From: Topomyia yanbarensis
Lineage: Eukaryota; Arthropoda; Insecta; Diptera; Culicidae
Length of the DNA stretch: 64,000 nucleotides
Reading direction: 5' to 3'
Assembly: GCF_030247195.1 (NCBI RefSeq)
Contig: NC_080671.1
Location: 4,616,501-4,680,500 of the forward strand
The position numbers and the translations under genes were made by a program. The number at the start of each line of letters is the position of its first letter. Positions within the stretch are counted from its first letter, which is position 1. This document shows, one piece after another, positions 50,556 through 61,466 of this stretch. The notes beneath the pieces are model-generated. The model had not been told where the DNA came from, made no database searches, and was given only the letters and a program-made list of their open reading frames with translations.

Positions 50556-51632
50556 GGAGTGGAAAGTGTATGCAAAAGTGATCTTCTATTGGATTTGGAT
50601 TCGGTTGGAAGTTAAGATATATTACAGGTGAGCAATCGTTTCTGTTTACAATATTATGTTTGGTGTGTAGGAAATAAGTCTCCTAATTGTGCCGCTAGCA
50701 GCATAAAGAGAGTTTTTGAAAACGAACATTTTTTCTAATGCATCAAAACTATATCTTCTGATATTCAATTGATATAAGTTTAATATCAAAAATGAAAGAC
50801 AGCGAAACTCTATCTCGAACCATTAAAAAGTTAAATTTTCTCATTAAAAAAATATAATCACCCTTTCCACTATTTAAAAAAATAGAAAAGTTTTCCAAAG
50901 TGCAATATTTTATCATGAAAACAATTTTATTCTTCATGTTGTGACCCAATTGAAAGTGAATGAATATAGTTTCGTAGTGTTGGAAGAAGCGAACGCTTCA
51001 TTATTCACTTGAATTTGATTAGTCGTCACTATATCGCGAATACTTTTTACTTTAGTAATAAAGTCAAGCTTCTTCAAAATGTATTTTACGTATTTTTGTA
51101 CTGTTTATTACAGTATTGAGGTCTGAAGTACTGTACGATACAATCACAAGTAAAAATCTGCTTCCTAGACATCATTTTGACATTTGCTCCTATGCTATCA
51201 ATACAGAATTTTTCAGGTGAAATCGTGCAATAGTTATATTATATTTTCATACCAAATTCGCTTTTGAAGAGAAAAAAGTAATTTCAGCAATGAACTTATT
51301 TGCAAACTACAAGCCTTATTTAATCTATTCTGAGCATAAAAAGTAACTGATTAATATTTGATTCTTCGAGTACTCCTTACAGTTACGTTTACTTAACTTT
51401 AATCTACCTGAAAAAAAATTGCAGCGCGTAAAAAATAACATATGCTGAATATAACTATTTTTAGCTTAGCGTTCAATTTTTGCTTGTTTTTACTCACTAA
51501 GAGGCAATGTAAAATTGAGCGTGATATTTTCGATATCAATAGCAATTTTGAGTTGACAGTTGTATTGCTCGATACTCCAGGATGTCTATTACCCACAAAA
51601 ATCAAAAACGACTTATTTATTAGTATTAATAT
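50556..51632. other. No gene recognised
   Basis: AT-rich, no recurrent repeat or exon. Confidence 0.4.
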
Positions 51633-52412
51633 TCAGGTTTGGTTTTGTAATATAAGAGCTATTGATAAAACGGTATCTTTTAATGTTGTACCAACTTCCT
51701 GGTCGGCAATTAAAACTTCTTTTAATTTTTTGTCTCTCCTGCATGTTTTTTTACAGCGACGCCGGTTTATCATATCTCCTTGCAGATATCGCATATATTT
51801 CGCCGACGTGGACTGCTCTTCCTCTTTGAATACTTTCACAACCGCATAAAGTTTAAGGTCACTGGTACCTTTTAAGAGTGCATTTAATTGGTTGTGATAC
51901 CCTTCTATTGCGTTTGAGGTTCTGGGTATGTCATTGAGGGTGTTGTATCGCGTGTGGATTTCAGGGGAAAATCTGGCCTGTGTCTGTACGCAGTGTTTTC
52001 CAACCCTTCGCTTCCCCAAAACGTATTTTTTTATGTAATCGAAGCACGGGGACATTTGTTCCGGAGCTGAAGCACTGACAATACCCAAGCCTTCAGGCAC
52101 ATCTGGAGGCTTCAAAAAGTCCAAGGCCTGGGTTTGTCTGAAAGAGATCTGCATTTGCACGCTTTTCAAATAAATTCCAGATAATCCCAATTTTTGGATC
52201 CGTTTCCACCAATTTTTCGTTAGGTGGAAAAAGCAACCATATCACACAGAATTGGGAACAATCCTTGCTATAGCGTTTATCTCAGCGGTTTCAAAATCTG
52301 TCAATACAATCTACGGATTAATTATAATATTGTTGTTGGCTGCTATGGTTTTTATTAGTTCTAGAGCTTTTTTGTAGTTGGATTCTGATTTATCTGGAAG
52401 GAGCATGTGTAC
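51633..52412 (-). pseudogene. MULE-type transposase fragment with in-frame stops
   Basis: Reading the minus strand from 52412: HMLLPDKSESNYKKALELI, then a TAG (52313-52311), IVLTDFETAEINAIARI with the DFE/A-I signature of the MULE catalytic core, a TGA (52244-52242), YGCFFHLTKNWWKRIQKLG (the C-x-FH motif), then an open stretch to 51633 with an NDIPRTSNAIEGYHNQL segment. Order and motifs match the MULE transposase domain. The N-terminal zinc-finger part is missing. Both stops replace plausible Gln/Lys-type codons, so the gene is dead by point mutation. It lies 2.5 kb upstream of the SecA-like gene on the other strand. Confidence 0.8.
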
Positions 52413-52619
52413 TTAGGGTAGGAACGTTCGTTCAATGCTGAACGTTCCGATTGACCCGCGGATGGCAATTTATGTAGCAGATGAATCAATAAGGGCAGGA
52501 CCTGTGATCAACTCGTATGCTCGGTTTATTCAAACATAGGAGTTGACTCCTTCTTTTAAACATGAGCAACTCTTTGAATATGTATGCCAAATAGCTCTCA
52601 GAATGAACTTGTTATCCAC

Positions 52620-53333
52620 TCGTCTGACCGGTTTTCTCAAACATAGGGTTGTTATTAGGGGGAAGGTACATCGAGTAAAGGCTGATCGTACCTAATGCAC
52701 CAGAAATTTGTATTCCAACGACCTCTAGTGTTCCGAAAGCAGGGATGTCAATTTGTTTGCAATCTATATCCGCACGTATTAGGATTCCTACCCCACCGTA
52801 ACCGTTACTTCTCCTCTTGGAAATCAGATTGATATTTCGTATAGTGTATTTTTGATATTGTGTTGTATTTCTTTAGCATTTTATAAGCCATTTCTGTTCA
52901 TTGAATCTATTCTTAAATTCTCTGTTTGGTTCGTTTTATCCTCTGCATTTATTATATCGTTAATCCTTCCGAATGTAATAAGTAGTAACTGGTTCGTGTC
53001 GATATCCGTCCTAGTATCGTTTAAGCGAGCGGCAATCTCATCTCTAAGCTCGATAATCGGTTTCGTCCAGATCTTTATTCTGAGTTGTGTAATGAGTTCC
53101 TGTCTGATTTGTGAGAAAACTGACTCTATTACCGTTGCATTGTACGTTAATCCGGTTATATCAGGCATTTCCTTGCCTTCGACAACACCTTTCATGTTGT
53201 TCGTTGGAATTAGCTGGTTGTCTTTTTTCCTTTTTATGCGCTTCAGCCGAGTAGCTGTTCCGCCAGGTTTTGTAACGCCCTTCCCTTGACTTCTCGTATT
53301 CATTTGGGTAATTTGAGATTTTTTCGACCGCAC
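52620..53333 (-). pseudogene. Non-LTR retrotransposon fragment: gag-like end and endonuclease start
   Basis: The open frame 53333-52881 has a basic start (TRSQGKGVTKPGG) and a coiled-coil-like IRQELITQLRIKI segment; its last residues, MNRNGL, resemble the WNANGL start of the LINE endonuclease. After a TAA and a frame change, NGYGGVGILIRADIDCKQID and TISLYSMYLPPNN (about 52830-52660) are typical endonuclease motifs. The rest of the endonuclease and the RT are missing. Confidence 0.65.
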
Positions 53334-53592
53334 GTGTCTATCGAAAGATGGCGTGGCGTATACACTAATATTTTGCAGTATACACTAATATTTTAGATTC
53401 GCTAATCCTTATTTAGAAGAATGTTTACTAGGATTTAATAAAAAAAAATGCGCGCTTCAAAAAACACGACCGCACACCGGTGCTTCCCAGCGCGTTTCCA
53501 TAACCAACTTATAGGAAGAATCAAAGGTGAAATTGGTATTGCACACCAAAACTTATCACAATCTGACGTTCATTAAGACTTTAGGTCAAGGA
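53334..53592. other. No feature except a short direct repeat
   Basis: GTATACACTAATATTTT occurs twice in a row near 53357 and 53377. Confidence 0.5.
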
Positions 53593-53855
53593 CTAGGGGC
53601 AGATCACTTGTGATGCATTTTTAAAAATCAGCGAAATTTCTTTCCATCAAAATAGAAATTCGTAATGCATTTTGCGTTGCGTGCAATGTATTTTGCGTTG
53701 CGTGTAAAACATCGAACAAAGTGGATCAGCGCAGGACGATTGTTAAGTAATCTTTTCTGCGAGTGAGTGCAAAGTTGATGTAAAAATGGAAATTAAATGC
53801 ATTTTTCTAAGTTGATGCAAATTTGTTATACATTCCTGGAGTGATCTGCCCCTAG
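53593..53855. mobile_element. 263-bp MITE upstream of the SecA-like gene
   Basis: CTAGGGGCAGATCACT is perfectly inverted at the right end (AGTGATCTGCCCCTAG); if TA is the target, TA flanks a GGGGCAGATCACT terminus. TGCATTTTGCGTTGCGTG is repeated inside. Confidence 0.8.
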
Positions 53856-53856
53856 G

Positions 53857-54792
53857 TCAGAGATCTTGTTCTACTATACATACACACGATTCCACAATTT
53901 TCTACATTCGTTGGCTAAATGAAGTGCACTAGACAAACAAAATAAAAGTGAGAACACACCAATTGTTCAAAAAACAATTTTTAGCTTAAGCTAAATAGGA
54001 ACCGCCATGTTTGAAAAACGCAAAAAACAACGAAGTTCATTTCAGCGGCCAGAAAATTTGTCTAAGTATTGAAATTACTTTTAAATCGCATTCGCAAATT
54101 GCATTTGTTCCTAGGGGCAATTAGCACAGGCGAGTTGAGTCAAATTTTTTAAATCGCCTGACCATGTTCGTCCGCATTTTTTTTACAGGGAGTGTATTGT
54201 TCCTAATGGGGCTAAAATAGACTCATCACCCTATATCACCACTATTTGCCGAATAAATACATAAATGAGTCATTCAATAATCAATCAGCTGTGAGAAATC
54301 ATGATGATTATTTTTAGAATCATGTTCGGCCACACTGCCAGCATAATATATAGCATGTATAGTCGTCACACCCACACATGTACGCGCAGCTGCATTTTAT
54401 GTTGTTTATGTACCATTGCAGGGAGAGACCTGAGGTAGCCTTATTCCTTCCCAAGTATGAGTGAGTATGTGCGGTACTCTCTATATACCGATGTTGTTTT
54501 ATGCTGTCTCAGCGAAAAGGAAAACGCCATTATAGTAGATAGCTCTTGATAGGATTGAAGTGTACTCCGGATGTCCCCTGTTAAGTTCTGTTAAAAATAG
54601 TAAAACGTATGGATTTGTTTTTCGAAACAAAAGTCAAGAATCAAATATAGTATTTGCTGAGTAATGTCAATAATTCTATCGATTGAGATAAGTGTTGAAG
54701 AATAGTGATTGGGTCTAGTGTAATGTTTTGATTTGGAAACTAACAGACGAAGTTAAAAATCTGTCCAGTGACCAACTATCAATCAACCCAAG
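53857..54792 (+). promoter_or_regulatory. Upstream region and leader of the SecA-like gene
   Basis: No coding frame or repeat that I recognise fills this stretch. It should contain the promoter and the untranslated first exon, which ends at 54792 if the proposed leader intron is real. A CTCTATATACC stretch near 54480 could serve as a TATA element, but no clear initiator stands out. Confidence 0.3.
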
Positions 54793-54869
54793 GTGACATT
54801 AATTCCTTGTTTTCCCACAATTCCCAACAACAATGATTACATGATTCTAATAAACTACTTCTATTTCAG
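54793..54869 (+). other. Probable 5'-UTR intron of the SecA-like gene
   Basis: A donor CCAAG|GTGACA at 54792/54793 and an acceptor CTATTTCAG|ATCAAC at 54869/54870 would remove 77 bases. In the joined frame the upstream exon carries a TGA and no ATG before it reaches ATG 54903, so the intron would lie in the untranslated leader. I cannot confirm where transcription begins. Confidence 0.5.
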
Positions 54870-54902
54870 ATCAACGTGAAATCTGTCATCGAATCATACA
54901 AA

Positions 54903-57900
54903 ATGGCACTGGGCTATGAAATTGAACCTGTTCGGTCAGCTCGCAGCAATTCGGAATCGGACTACGATATGGTATCGGATGCCGGCTCGATTGAAATAAT
55001 CAACGAGGGGACCGGCGATGAGTTGATATCCGGCGAAACTGTGCCTTTGGCAAGCAGCAGTCGTGTTTCCGTTGCTGATAGTAGTGGAGCAGAGTTAAAC
55101 CTGGACGCAACATCTCCCCTGGATGCCGTTCAAACCGAGGACGAGCATAAGGACGAACCAAGTGAGCAAAGTGCAAACGAAAATGGCGAACAGATGCAAT
55201 CTTTGCCGGAGGTGGTCGAGCAAGAAAATAGCGAAATGGATGAATTTTCTTCTTACGAGATTGTTGCTAAAGATTCGGCTAGTCCGTCCGATGCAGGATA
55301 CTCGTCAGAAGAACAGTCAATGCCAATCGCAGACCAAAGACCCGCCGATATCTGTTGCAGGCTACCTGATACCGCCATGTCTCGCTCATGTGAAATAGCA
55401 GGCGAGCAAACACATTCAAACTCACAGAGCGAACAAGATAACGATCAGCTGAACAAGCAGGCTCAGCCAAACGAGGCTCATTCGATCGCAGTCACGATTG
55501 GCATCGACAGAGAGGTTAATGAAAAATCTAATAGTTTGGCCAACTGCGATGCCGTGACGAACGGTGAAGCCGAAGGATCATCCAAGCAGTTTGTTAATGA
55601 CGAATCGGACACAAAGGATAATTTGGACGATCAGAAGAAGGTGGGTCATATGCAAACAGAGCAAGCTGCTATCGAGGAGCCTACTGAGGCAGTGGAGAAG
55701 ATACTGGCCACACTGAGTTTGGTTGGAGCAACGGAGAGAAGTGAAAAGCCCATCAGCGATACTAAGATGAACGGTTCAGCCGTTGAACCACCCCAGCAGT
55801 CTGAAATTGATGAGTTAGGGGTAAAAGATGATCTGGAAGAGCAGAGAATAATTGCTTCACTCGTGGCCCAATGGTTGGCCACAGAAAGTTTTGACGATGA
55901 TGATAGTGATATGATGATGGAACGAGCTCTCGCCGAACAGGTTGCTGAAATAGAGGAGGAAGCAACATTGGATTTGGTTGAAAAAACGGATGAAAAGCCC
56001 AAAAGCGATACCAAGATGAACGGAGCAGGCGTTGAACCACCCCAGCAGTCTGAAATTGATGAGTTAGGGGTAAAAGATGATTTGGAAGAGCAGAAAATAA
56101 TTGCTTCACTCGCGGCCCAAGGGTTGGCCACACAGAGTTTTGACGATGATGATAGTGATATGATGATGGAACGAGCTTTCGCCGAACAGGTTGCTGAAAT
56201 AGAGGAGGAAGATCAGACAACATTGGATTTGGTTGAAAAAACTGAGAGCAGTGAAAAGCCCAGCAGCGATACCAAGATGAACGGATCAGGTGTTGAACAA
56301 CCCCAGACATCTGACATTGAGGAAATCGGTGTGACGGTAAATTTGGGCGAGCGGAAAATGAATGTTTCAATCGTGGAAGAATGGTTGGACACTTATACTG
56401 ATAACGATCAGGATATGCTAATGGAGCGAGCTGTTGAGGTAGAAGAGGAAGAGCTGCCAACACTGCATTCCGTAGGTAAATTCTTTTACGGGGGTGAACA
56501 AATAAAATTGAAATATCCGTCGCCGATGAGAGTCGACCAGCTTGGCCTTTCCGCTCGAATTACGTATGAGAACCTTAGGATTAAATTACATAACGAAGGC
56601 AGTCTGATGTCTGCGGATGACAACTTTTTGGCAAAAGTTGAGCTAGTTGCCCTGGAGCTGCTCGAAGATACGTTAGACTTCTTCGAGGCAAAAGAAGTAT
56701 TACTGCAGAATCTTCGGATCGTGAAAGTCCTACAGGATGATTTGACGGCCGGTCGATCATCCCATCAAGCAGCATTCCTTGCCGATGTCAAACAAGCACT
56801 GACCATATCAACGGTTGACGATCAGTTCGCGTTGAATTGTATTCAATTGTCCAACATTTTGTCGGCTGCACCACTGCCACGCCTAAACCGTGAAAGGTTG
56901 TGCCATGAAATTGCCAATAATTCAGTGATATCCCATGACTTGAAACAATCAGCTGGAGCTTTGAATGCAGCGGAAAATACGGTTCTTTGTAGGAATCGAT
57001 TATTGGCCCGCTTTGGATTTCCGCAGACAGATCCATCGGATACGAACCTGCTTAAAGGTGTGAAACAGATGCTGGACTTAACTTTTGCAAACTACAACAA
57101 CATGTTGCTGGAGAAAGCGCCGAAGCACCTTCACGATTCTATCCAAAGAATGAGCAAACGGCGAATTTTGCTTATCCGGAATAATGATATAAAATTGTTC
57201 ACGGATTTGTGCGCGACCCTGAACGAGGACATTTTCCAAATGCCGTTGATTGATCTCGGTAACCGATGGATTGCTAACGTTACTGCGATCAACGTCAAGA
57301 AAACGAGGCACATTGCGCCTCAAACCAATCCGATTTACTTCTTTTTGTGCAAAAGTTTGGAAGAGCTAATTTTCGAGATTAGTGGCCGGACCGATCATCT
57401 TCCGAAAGATCTACTGACCAGTGACAGTTCCGGGTGGCATCCGATTAAGAAGATCAACTGGAAGTCGGTGAGTGCGCTCACAAAATGTCTCGAACGGGAA
57501 TACTATTTCCTGTTCAAGTTGCTGAAACATTTTGAACTAGGTGCTAGCGCTAGCCAGAAACTGTTCGAATATAAGGTGAAACTTTTCGAAGGACCAACAC
57601 AAAAACCTATGTGGAAAAGGGTTGTGGTAGGCACCAAAAAGTTGTTCGGGATCAACGAAACAATCGGAAACTCTCTGAACATTGCCGATGAGTTCTACGT
57701 GTGGTACTGTCTGCTGGATGATGTTCTCGCCCATGCTCTCCCCGATGATTGCCAGTTGGACTGTTTCGGAACCATCATCCAAAGTTACGTCGATTTTCTT
57801 CGTGGAGTCGGTCACGATCAGTTGGAGACTTTGCGAGTGATCACCCACAACACGGCTCGCTTTGTCGTTCAAACAATGCCGTATGTCACACTGAAAGACA

Positions 57901-60802
57901 GCTCATTGATCGATAGACAGATCTTACAGAAACAGTTGGATCTGATCAACTCGAAGGCTACCAGCAAAACTTTATCTTCAAACCATTTCCGCGATCTGGT
58001 TGATGTCTTCAATAGCTACTGGAAGAACAGAGAAGATATCATTTCTACTATCCCTTCCAAGATCCAGCTACCGGAAATGACATCTCTGCGGGATCGTTTG
58101 TTGGAGATCGTTTTGGTAGCATTGGAGAAGAATGTTTCCGCAGAGGACATGGTTACCTTCTTCCGAGCGTACAGCGATTTACTGGTTGATCTGAACGATG
58201 TCCAGTTCGACTGGTTTGTGAAAATGACCACCTCAGATAATCAAACTAAATCGTTTGTGGATTTGGATCTCATCAAACCCGTTGAGAACAAATGGAGTAA
58301 CACGGCAAATGTGACGTATTGTGTCATCAATCCGGAGAAGTATTCCAAATTATGGCGGATAATATTCGACAATATTGCTCCTTCGAAGCATTATGTGATT
58401 GAAGTTTTATCAAGTCTGCTATCGTTCATTAATCTTCAACTTAACAAAGCTCAATGGAAATCAGGTGAAATGCTTTCACAAACCACGCAGATCTGCACCA
58501 CAAACGAATTGATCTTTGCTGTGCGCAACTCTTTTCTGTATCTACTGGAACAACCGGAGTACGTTTCTTTCGAACTGTTTTACGACGAACGAGTCAAACC
58601 CTTTGCGAGCGCCATGGACAACAGCAGATCTCATCGGGATTTCACCAATCGAATCTATCTTATCAAGGAGTCTTTCTGGTACATCCGTAAGCAGAACGAA
58701 ATGGACGTCGATGGGGCGTTGGAGCTCTTTCGCGAGTTGAACAACGCTACGGAGGATCAATTGCTGCGGAAGGCCTATCAGCAGTACTGCCAGAGTTTCC
58801 AGCAGTTTATGCAACTAACCGAAGAAGGTAACTATATCTTTCTTCCATCTCTCTAAGCAGTTATTTTACACACGAACTGCTTCTTTTTTCAGAACACACC
58901 GAGAAAGCAAGAAAGATCGCCGACGAGGTCTCAATACTCGCCACTAAAGCACCGTTCAAACAATGGACCGACACCTACAAGCAGGAAAAACTTCCGGAGA
59001 TCCTAGCCGGACTGGCGGCTGTGTGGTCCGTCCTGGTCTCGAAAGACGTCTCCGGTACGGGAAAGTACCTAACTCCGCACTGTATTCAGATCCTGTGCAT
59101 TCTGAGACTGCTGAGTGTGGATCGCGCAGAGGAGGGAGTTACGAAGCATCTGTCGCAGGTACTAACCGGTCAAGGCAAATCTCTAGTGCTGGGACTGACT
59201 GCTGGTCTGTTTGCCCTGACGGGCCACAAACCTCGGATCGTTTGCTACAATCACTATCTGGTGGAAAGGGACGAGTCTGATTTCAAACAATTCTACGCCA
59301 TCTTCAATATCAACAACATTATCACCTACAGCACGTACGATGCGATGGCCAACGAGCTAATCGCTCCCATCGTCGATGGACGCCGGATGGGATTGAGAGA
59401 CTTGATGTCGGTTATGTTGTTGAAGGATGCTGCTCCTGTCCGTAGTAAGTTTGTTTCCGAGGACTGTGCCAGCTCGGTTTTGCTGATCGATGAGGTGGAT
59501 GTGTTTTTCACCAAAGAATACTATGGTGGTGTCTATTGCCCCGTAAATCGACTTATGCTGCCAGGGCTGGATAAAATTCAAGAGAAAATTTGGAGTATTG
59601 TGATTGGGAATCCCTTGCTAACATACGGTTCAATTGAACAAAGCATATCTGATTACATCAAATCACCTCAAATGGCCGCACAAAATGATTTTCATAAATT
59701 CTTAGCTTCGACGAAATCCTACGATCTATTGATTTATAAAGAAGGAAAGGTTTTGACGGAAAGATTCACCAATCGTAGCTTGTTTGAAAATCATCTTCGT
59801 CAGATGATCGCATGCGCTATCGATGTTGTAAGCTCTCCGGCAGATCGATGGATGGATTACAAACTCAGCAATACAGGAACCATTCTACACAAGTACCGAG
59901 GCCAATTCGTGAACTACAACGTAAACAGTTACTATATGGTATTCAATTATTTCCGTTTACGTAAGTCTGATTTTTCCATTAGAGTAGCCTTGGAAGTTAA
60001 CTACGGTTACCTTAATCTGGACTGCGGTTCTATTTCCTACGCAATGCTACCACAAAGATATCCTCTTATACTGGGAGTTACCGGCACACTGACCTCGCTT
60101 AACCAACACGAAAAGACCTGCATCAGGGATTTGTACGATATCCGTGATTTATCCGCCATGCCAACCTTTTTCGGCTGTTCCAATCTACGGTTCGACCCGG
60201 TTAGTGACTTCCAACAACTGCCGAGCCAATCGGAATGGTTGAATGCCATCTTCAGTCGAGCAAATGCAGTGCTCGGAGCCAAACGGTCAGTTCTGGTGTT
60301 TTTCGAGAGCGATTTACAGTTGAATCAGTTCCATGCGGAATACTCTGGCCAATTCGATCGGTTGAATATTCTGACGGAGAACACCGATGCAAAGCAAACG
60401 CAGCAGTTCATTGATGAGGCGGGTGTCGCCAAGACCATCACCCTGGCAACTCGTGGCATGGGAAGAGGCGTCGATTACAAGTCCAGCGTTTCCATCGAAA
60501 AGCACGGAGGATTGCACGTAATTCAAACGTTCTTCTCGTTGGATGTAAAGGAAGAAGTACAGATCAAAGGCCGCACCGCCCGCAAGGACAACCGGGGAAG
60601 TTACGAACTGATCGTTTGTCAGGGTGATCTGGAGAAGATCGGCTTGCTCTGGAAGGTCTGTCAAGTAAACTACTACCAGCTCGATGGAGCCAGACAAGAT
60701 TTAGCATTGAAAGAGAACGAGCGAATCTTAGATGCCATTGTCAGGCGAACGAATGATCACGATGTGACGATGCAGTACATGAAAACATTTTTTACTAATT
60801 AA
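54903..60802 (+). CDS. Large SecA-like DEAD motor ATPase of an insect, two coding exons
   Basis: Coding exons are 54903-58827 and 58893-60802 (split codon, phase 1); together they give 1944 residues and a TAA stop. The start is the ATG at 54903, which has A at -3 and G at +4; in the frame upstream there is no other ATG before a stop. Residues 1-540 are acidic and probably disordered, with three tandem repeats at about 289-520. Residues 540-1360 look mostly helical and match nothing I know. Residues 1365-1890 resemble the SecA motor: Q-motif Gln about 1374, P-loop GQGKS 1401-1405, NHYLVERD after it, DEVD 1508-1511, a short PPXD-like insertion about 1525-1690, GVTGT 1703-1707, ATRGMGRGVD about 1827-1836, GGLHVIQT, and GRTAR 1868-1872. 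In bacteria this motor drives preproteins through SecYEG. Here helical scaffold, wing and zinc tail are absent and no signal or membrane segment is evident, so a role in ATP-driven protein or RNA remodelling is only inference. Family assignment is firm; function is unknown. Confidence 0.9.
55767..56463 (+). repeat. Three tandem 83-87-codon acidic repeats inside the SecA-like gene
   Basis: The unit starts at 55767, 56016 and 56277 (spacing 249 and 261 bases). Each begins with an MNG-xx-VE-P motif, followed by an SEIDELGVKDDLEEQ-type stretch, an aspartate run (SFDDDDSDMMMERA) and an EIEEE stretch. The first two units are nearly identical in DNA, so that duplication is recent; the third has diverged and lacks the full aspartate run. 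The frame is kept throughout. No known domain is recognisable. Confidence 0.9.
58828..58892 (+). other. 65-bp GT-AG intron in the SecA-like gene
   Basis: The donor is GAAG|GTAACT and the acceptor TTCTTTTTTCAG|AACAC, with a pyrimidine tract before the AG. Without splicing the first exon reads into a stop at 58856. Splicing restores one frame across 5835 coding bases, an exact multiple of three, and adds 42 residues in frame before the point where the second long open frame would otherwise begin. The size is typical of dipteran short introns. It sits about 90 residues before the P-loop, at the start of the SecA-like part. Confidence 0.9.
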
Positions 60803-60844
60803 GGATTTTTTAAATAACATTTACCATTAACTAACCATACATTC

Positions 60845-60850
60845 AATAAA
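60845..60850 (+). terminator. Polyadenylation signal of the SecA-like gene
   Basis: A canonical AATAAA lies 43 bases after the TAA stop at 60800-60802 and is followed by a T-rich stretch. A second AATAAA-like site lies at about 60885. This supports a polyadenylated eukaryotic transcript. Confidence 0.7.
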
Positions 60851-61289
60851 TAATTTTTTTTGCCAATTCAGACGTTTTATTAATCAATAAAATGATATAT
60901 CACGTACTAAGTTGCTACAGTAATCTGAAAACTAGTAACTGTTCCTTCGATTTTTGTCAAAAGCGTGCTTCTTAATCACTTCAACGAGTCTTCAAACTAT
61001 CATTCGCTACTGGGATATATTCTTTCTGTTGGAAAGGCCTACATAATTCCAGCCTACAAAAAAAAACAACACATCAAGCATCGATAATTATTGAAAGATA
61101 CCATGTTTCAGTTCCGTATCAAAAATATTCGAGCTAGTCCTGTTGAAATACTATTTTTTTAGTTACAATGCAGCACATACGATCGACACGGTTTTAAGAA
61201 TAAACGACGAGCAACGACCATACGTTCAGAACGAGCAACATATGTACAAACCGATGCTACCGATGGATTCATCCGCGGTTTGAAACCAA
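60851..61289. other. Downstream flank of the SecA-like gene
   Basis: No coding sequence. From about 61190 the sequence starts to look like degenerate RT coding DNA leading into the next fragment. Confidence 0.35.
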
Positions 61290-61466
61290 AACAACCGTGA
61301 TATCGCATTAGATGAACTTTGTATTCATGGTCAACTTCTTCGCTGGTGACGTTCCTACCACTGGGAAATACAATTCCAAATCAGTAATAAAGACACTACA
61401 CCATTCCTTGCACCATTCTGCATCCCGCAAGGAAGCCACCTCGGCCCAGTAATAATTCAGCTCTAT
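61290..61466 (+). pseudogene. Reverse-transcriptase fragment (Jockey-type)
   Basis: In one frame: DIALDELCIHGQLLRW, a TGA, RSYHWEIQFQIS, a degenerate stretch, then IPQGSHLGPVIIQLYL, the conserved (G)xPQGSxLGP box of LINE reverse transcriptases. Only about 60 codons remain, cut off by the element starting at 61467. It is on the opposite strand to that element. Confidence 0.7.

Noticed and set aside
54876..54902. GTG start for the large protein
   Set aside because: Eukaryotic nuclear genes start at ATG; ATG 54903 has a good context, and a splice acceptor lies just upstream.
55646..56463. Two long minus-strand frames opposite the repeat region of the SecA-like gene
   Set aside because: They are shadows created by the codon bias of the plus-strand acidic repeats; they duplicate because the DNA repeats.
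54903..60802. Bacterial contamination or a Wolbachia insert as the source of the SecA-like gene
   Set aside because: A GT-AG intron with pyrimidine tract, a poly(A) signal, a eukaryotic start context and mosquito-type repeats on both sides in the same contig argue for a nuclear gene. The ultimate origin may still be bacterial.
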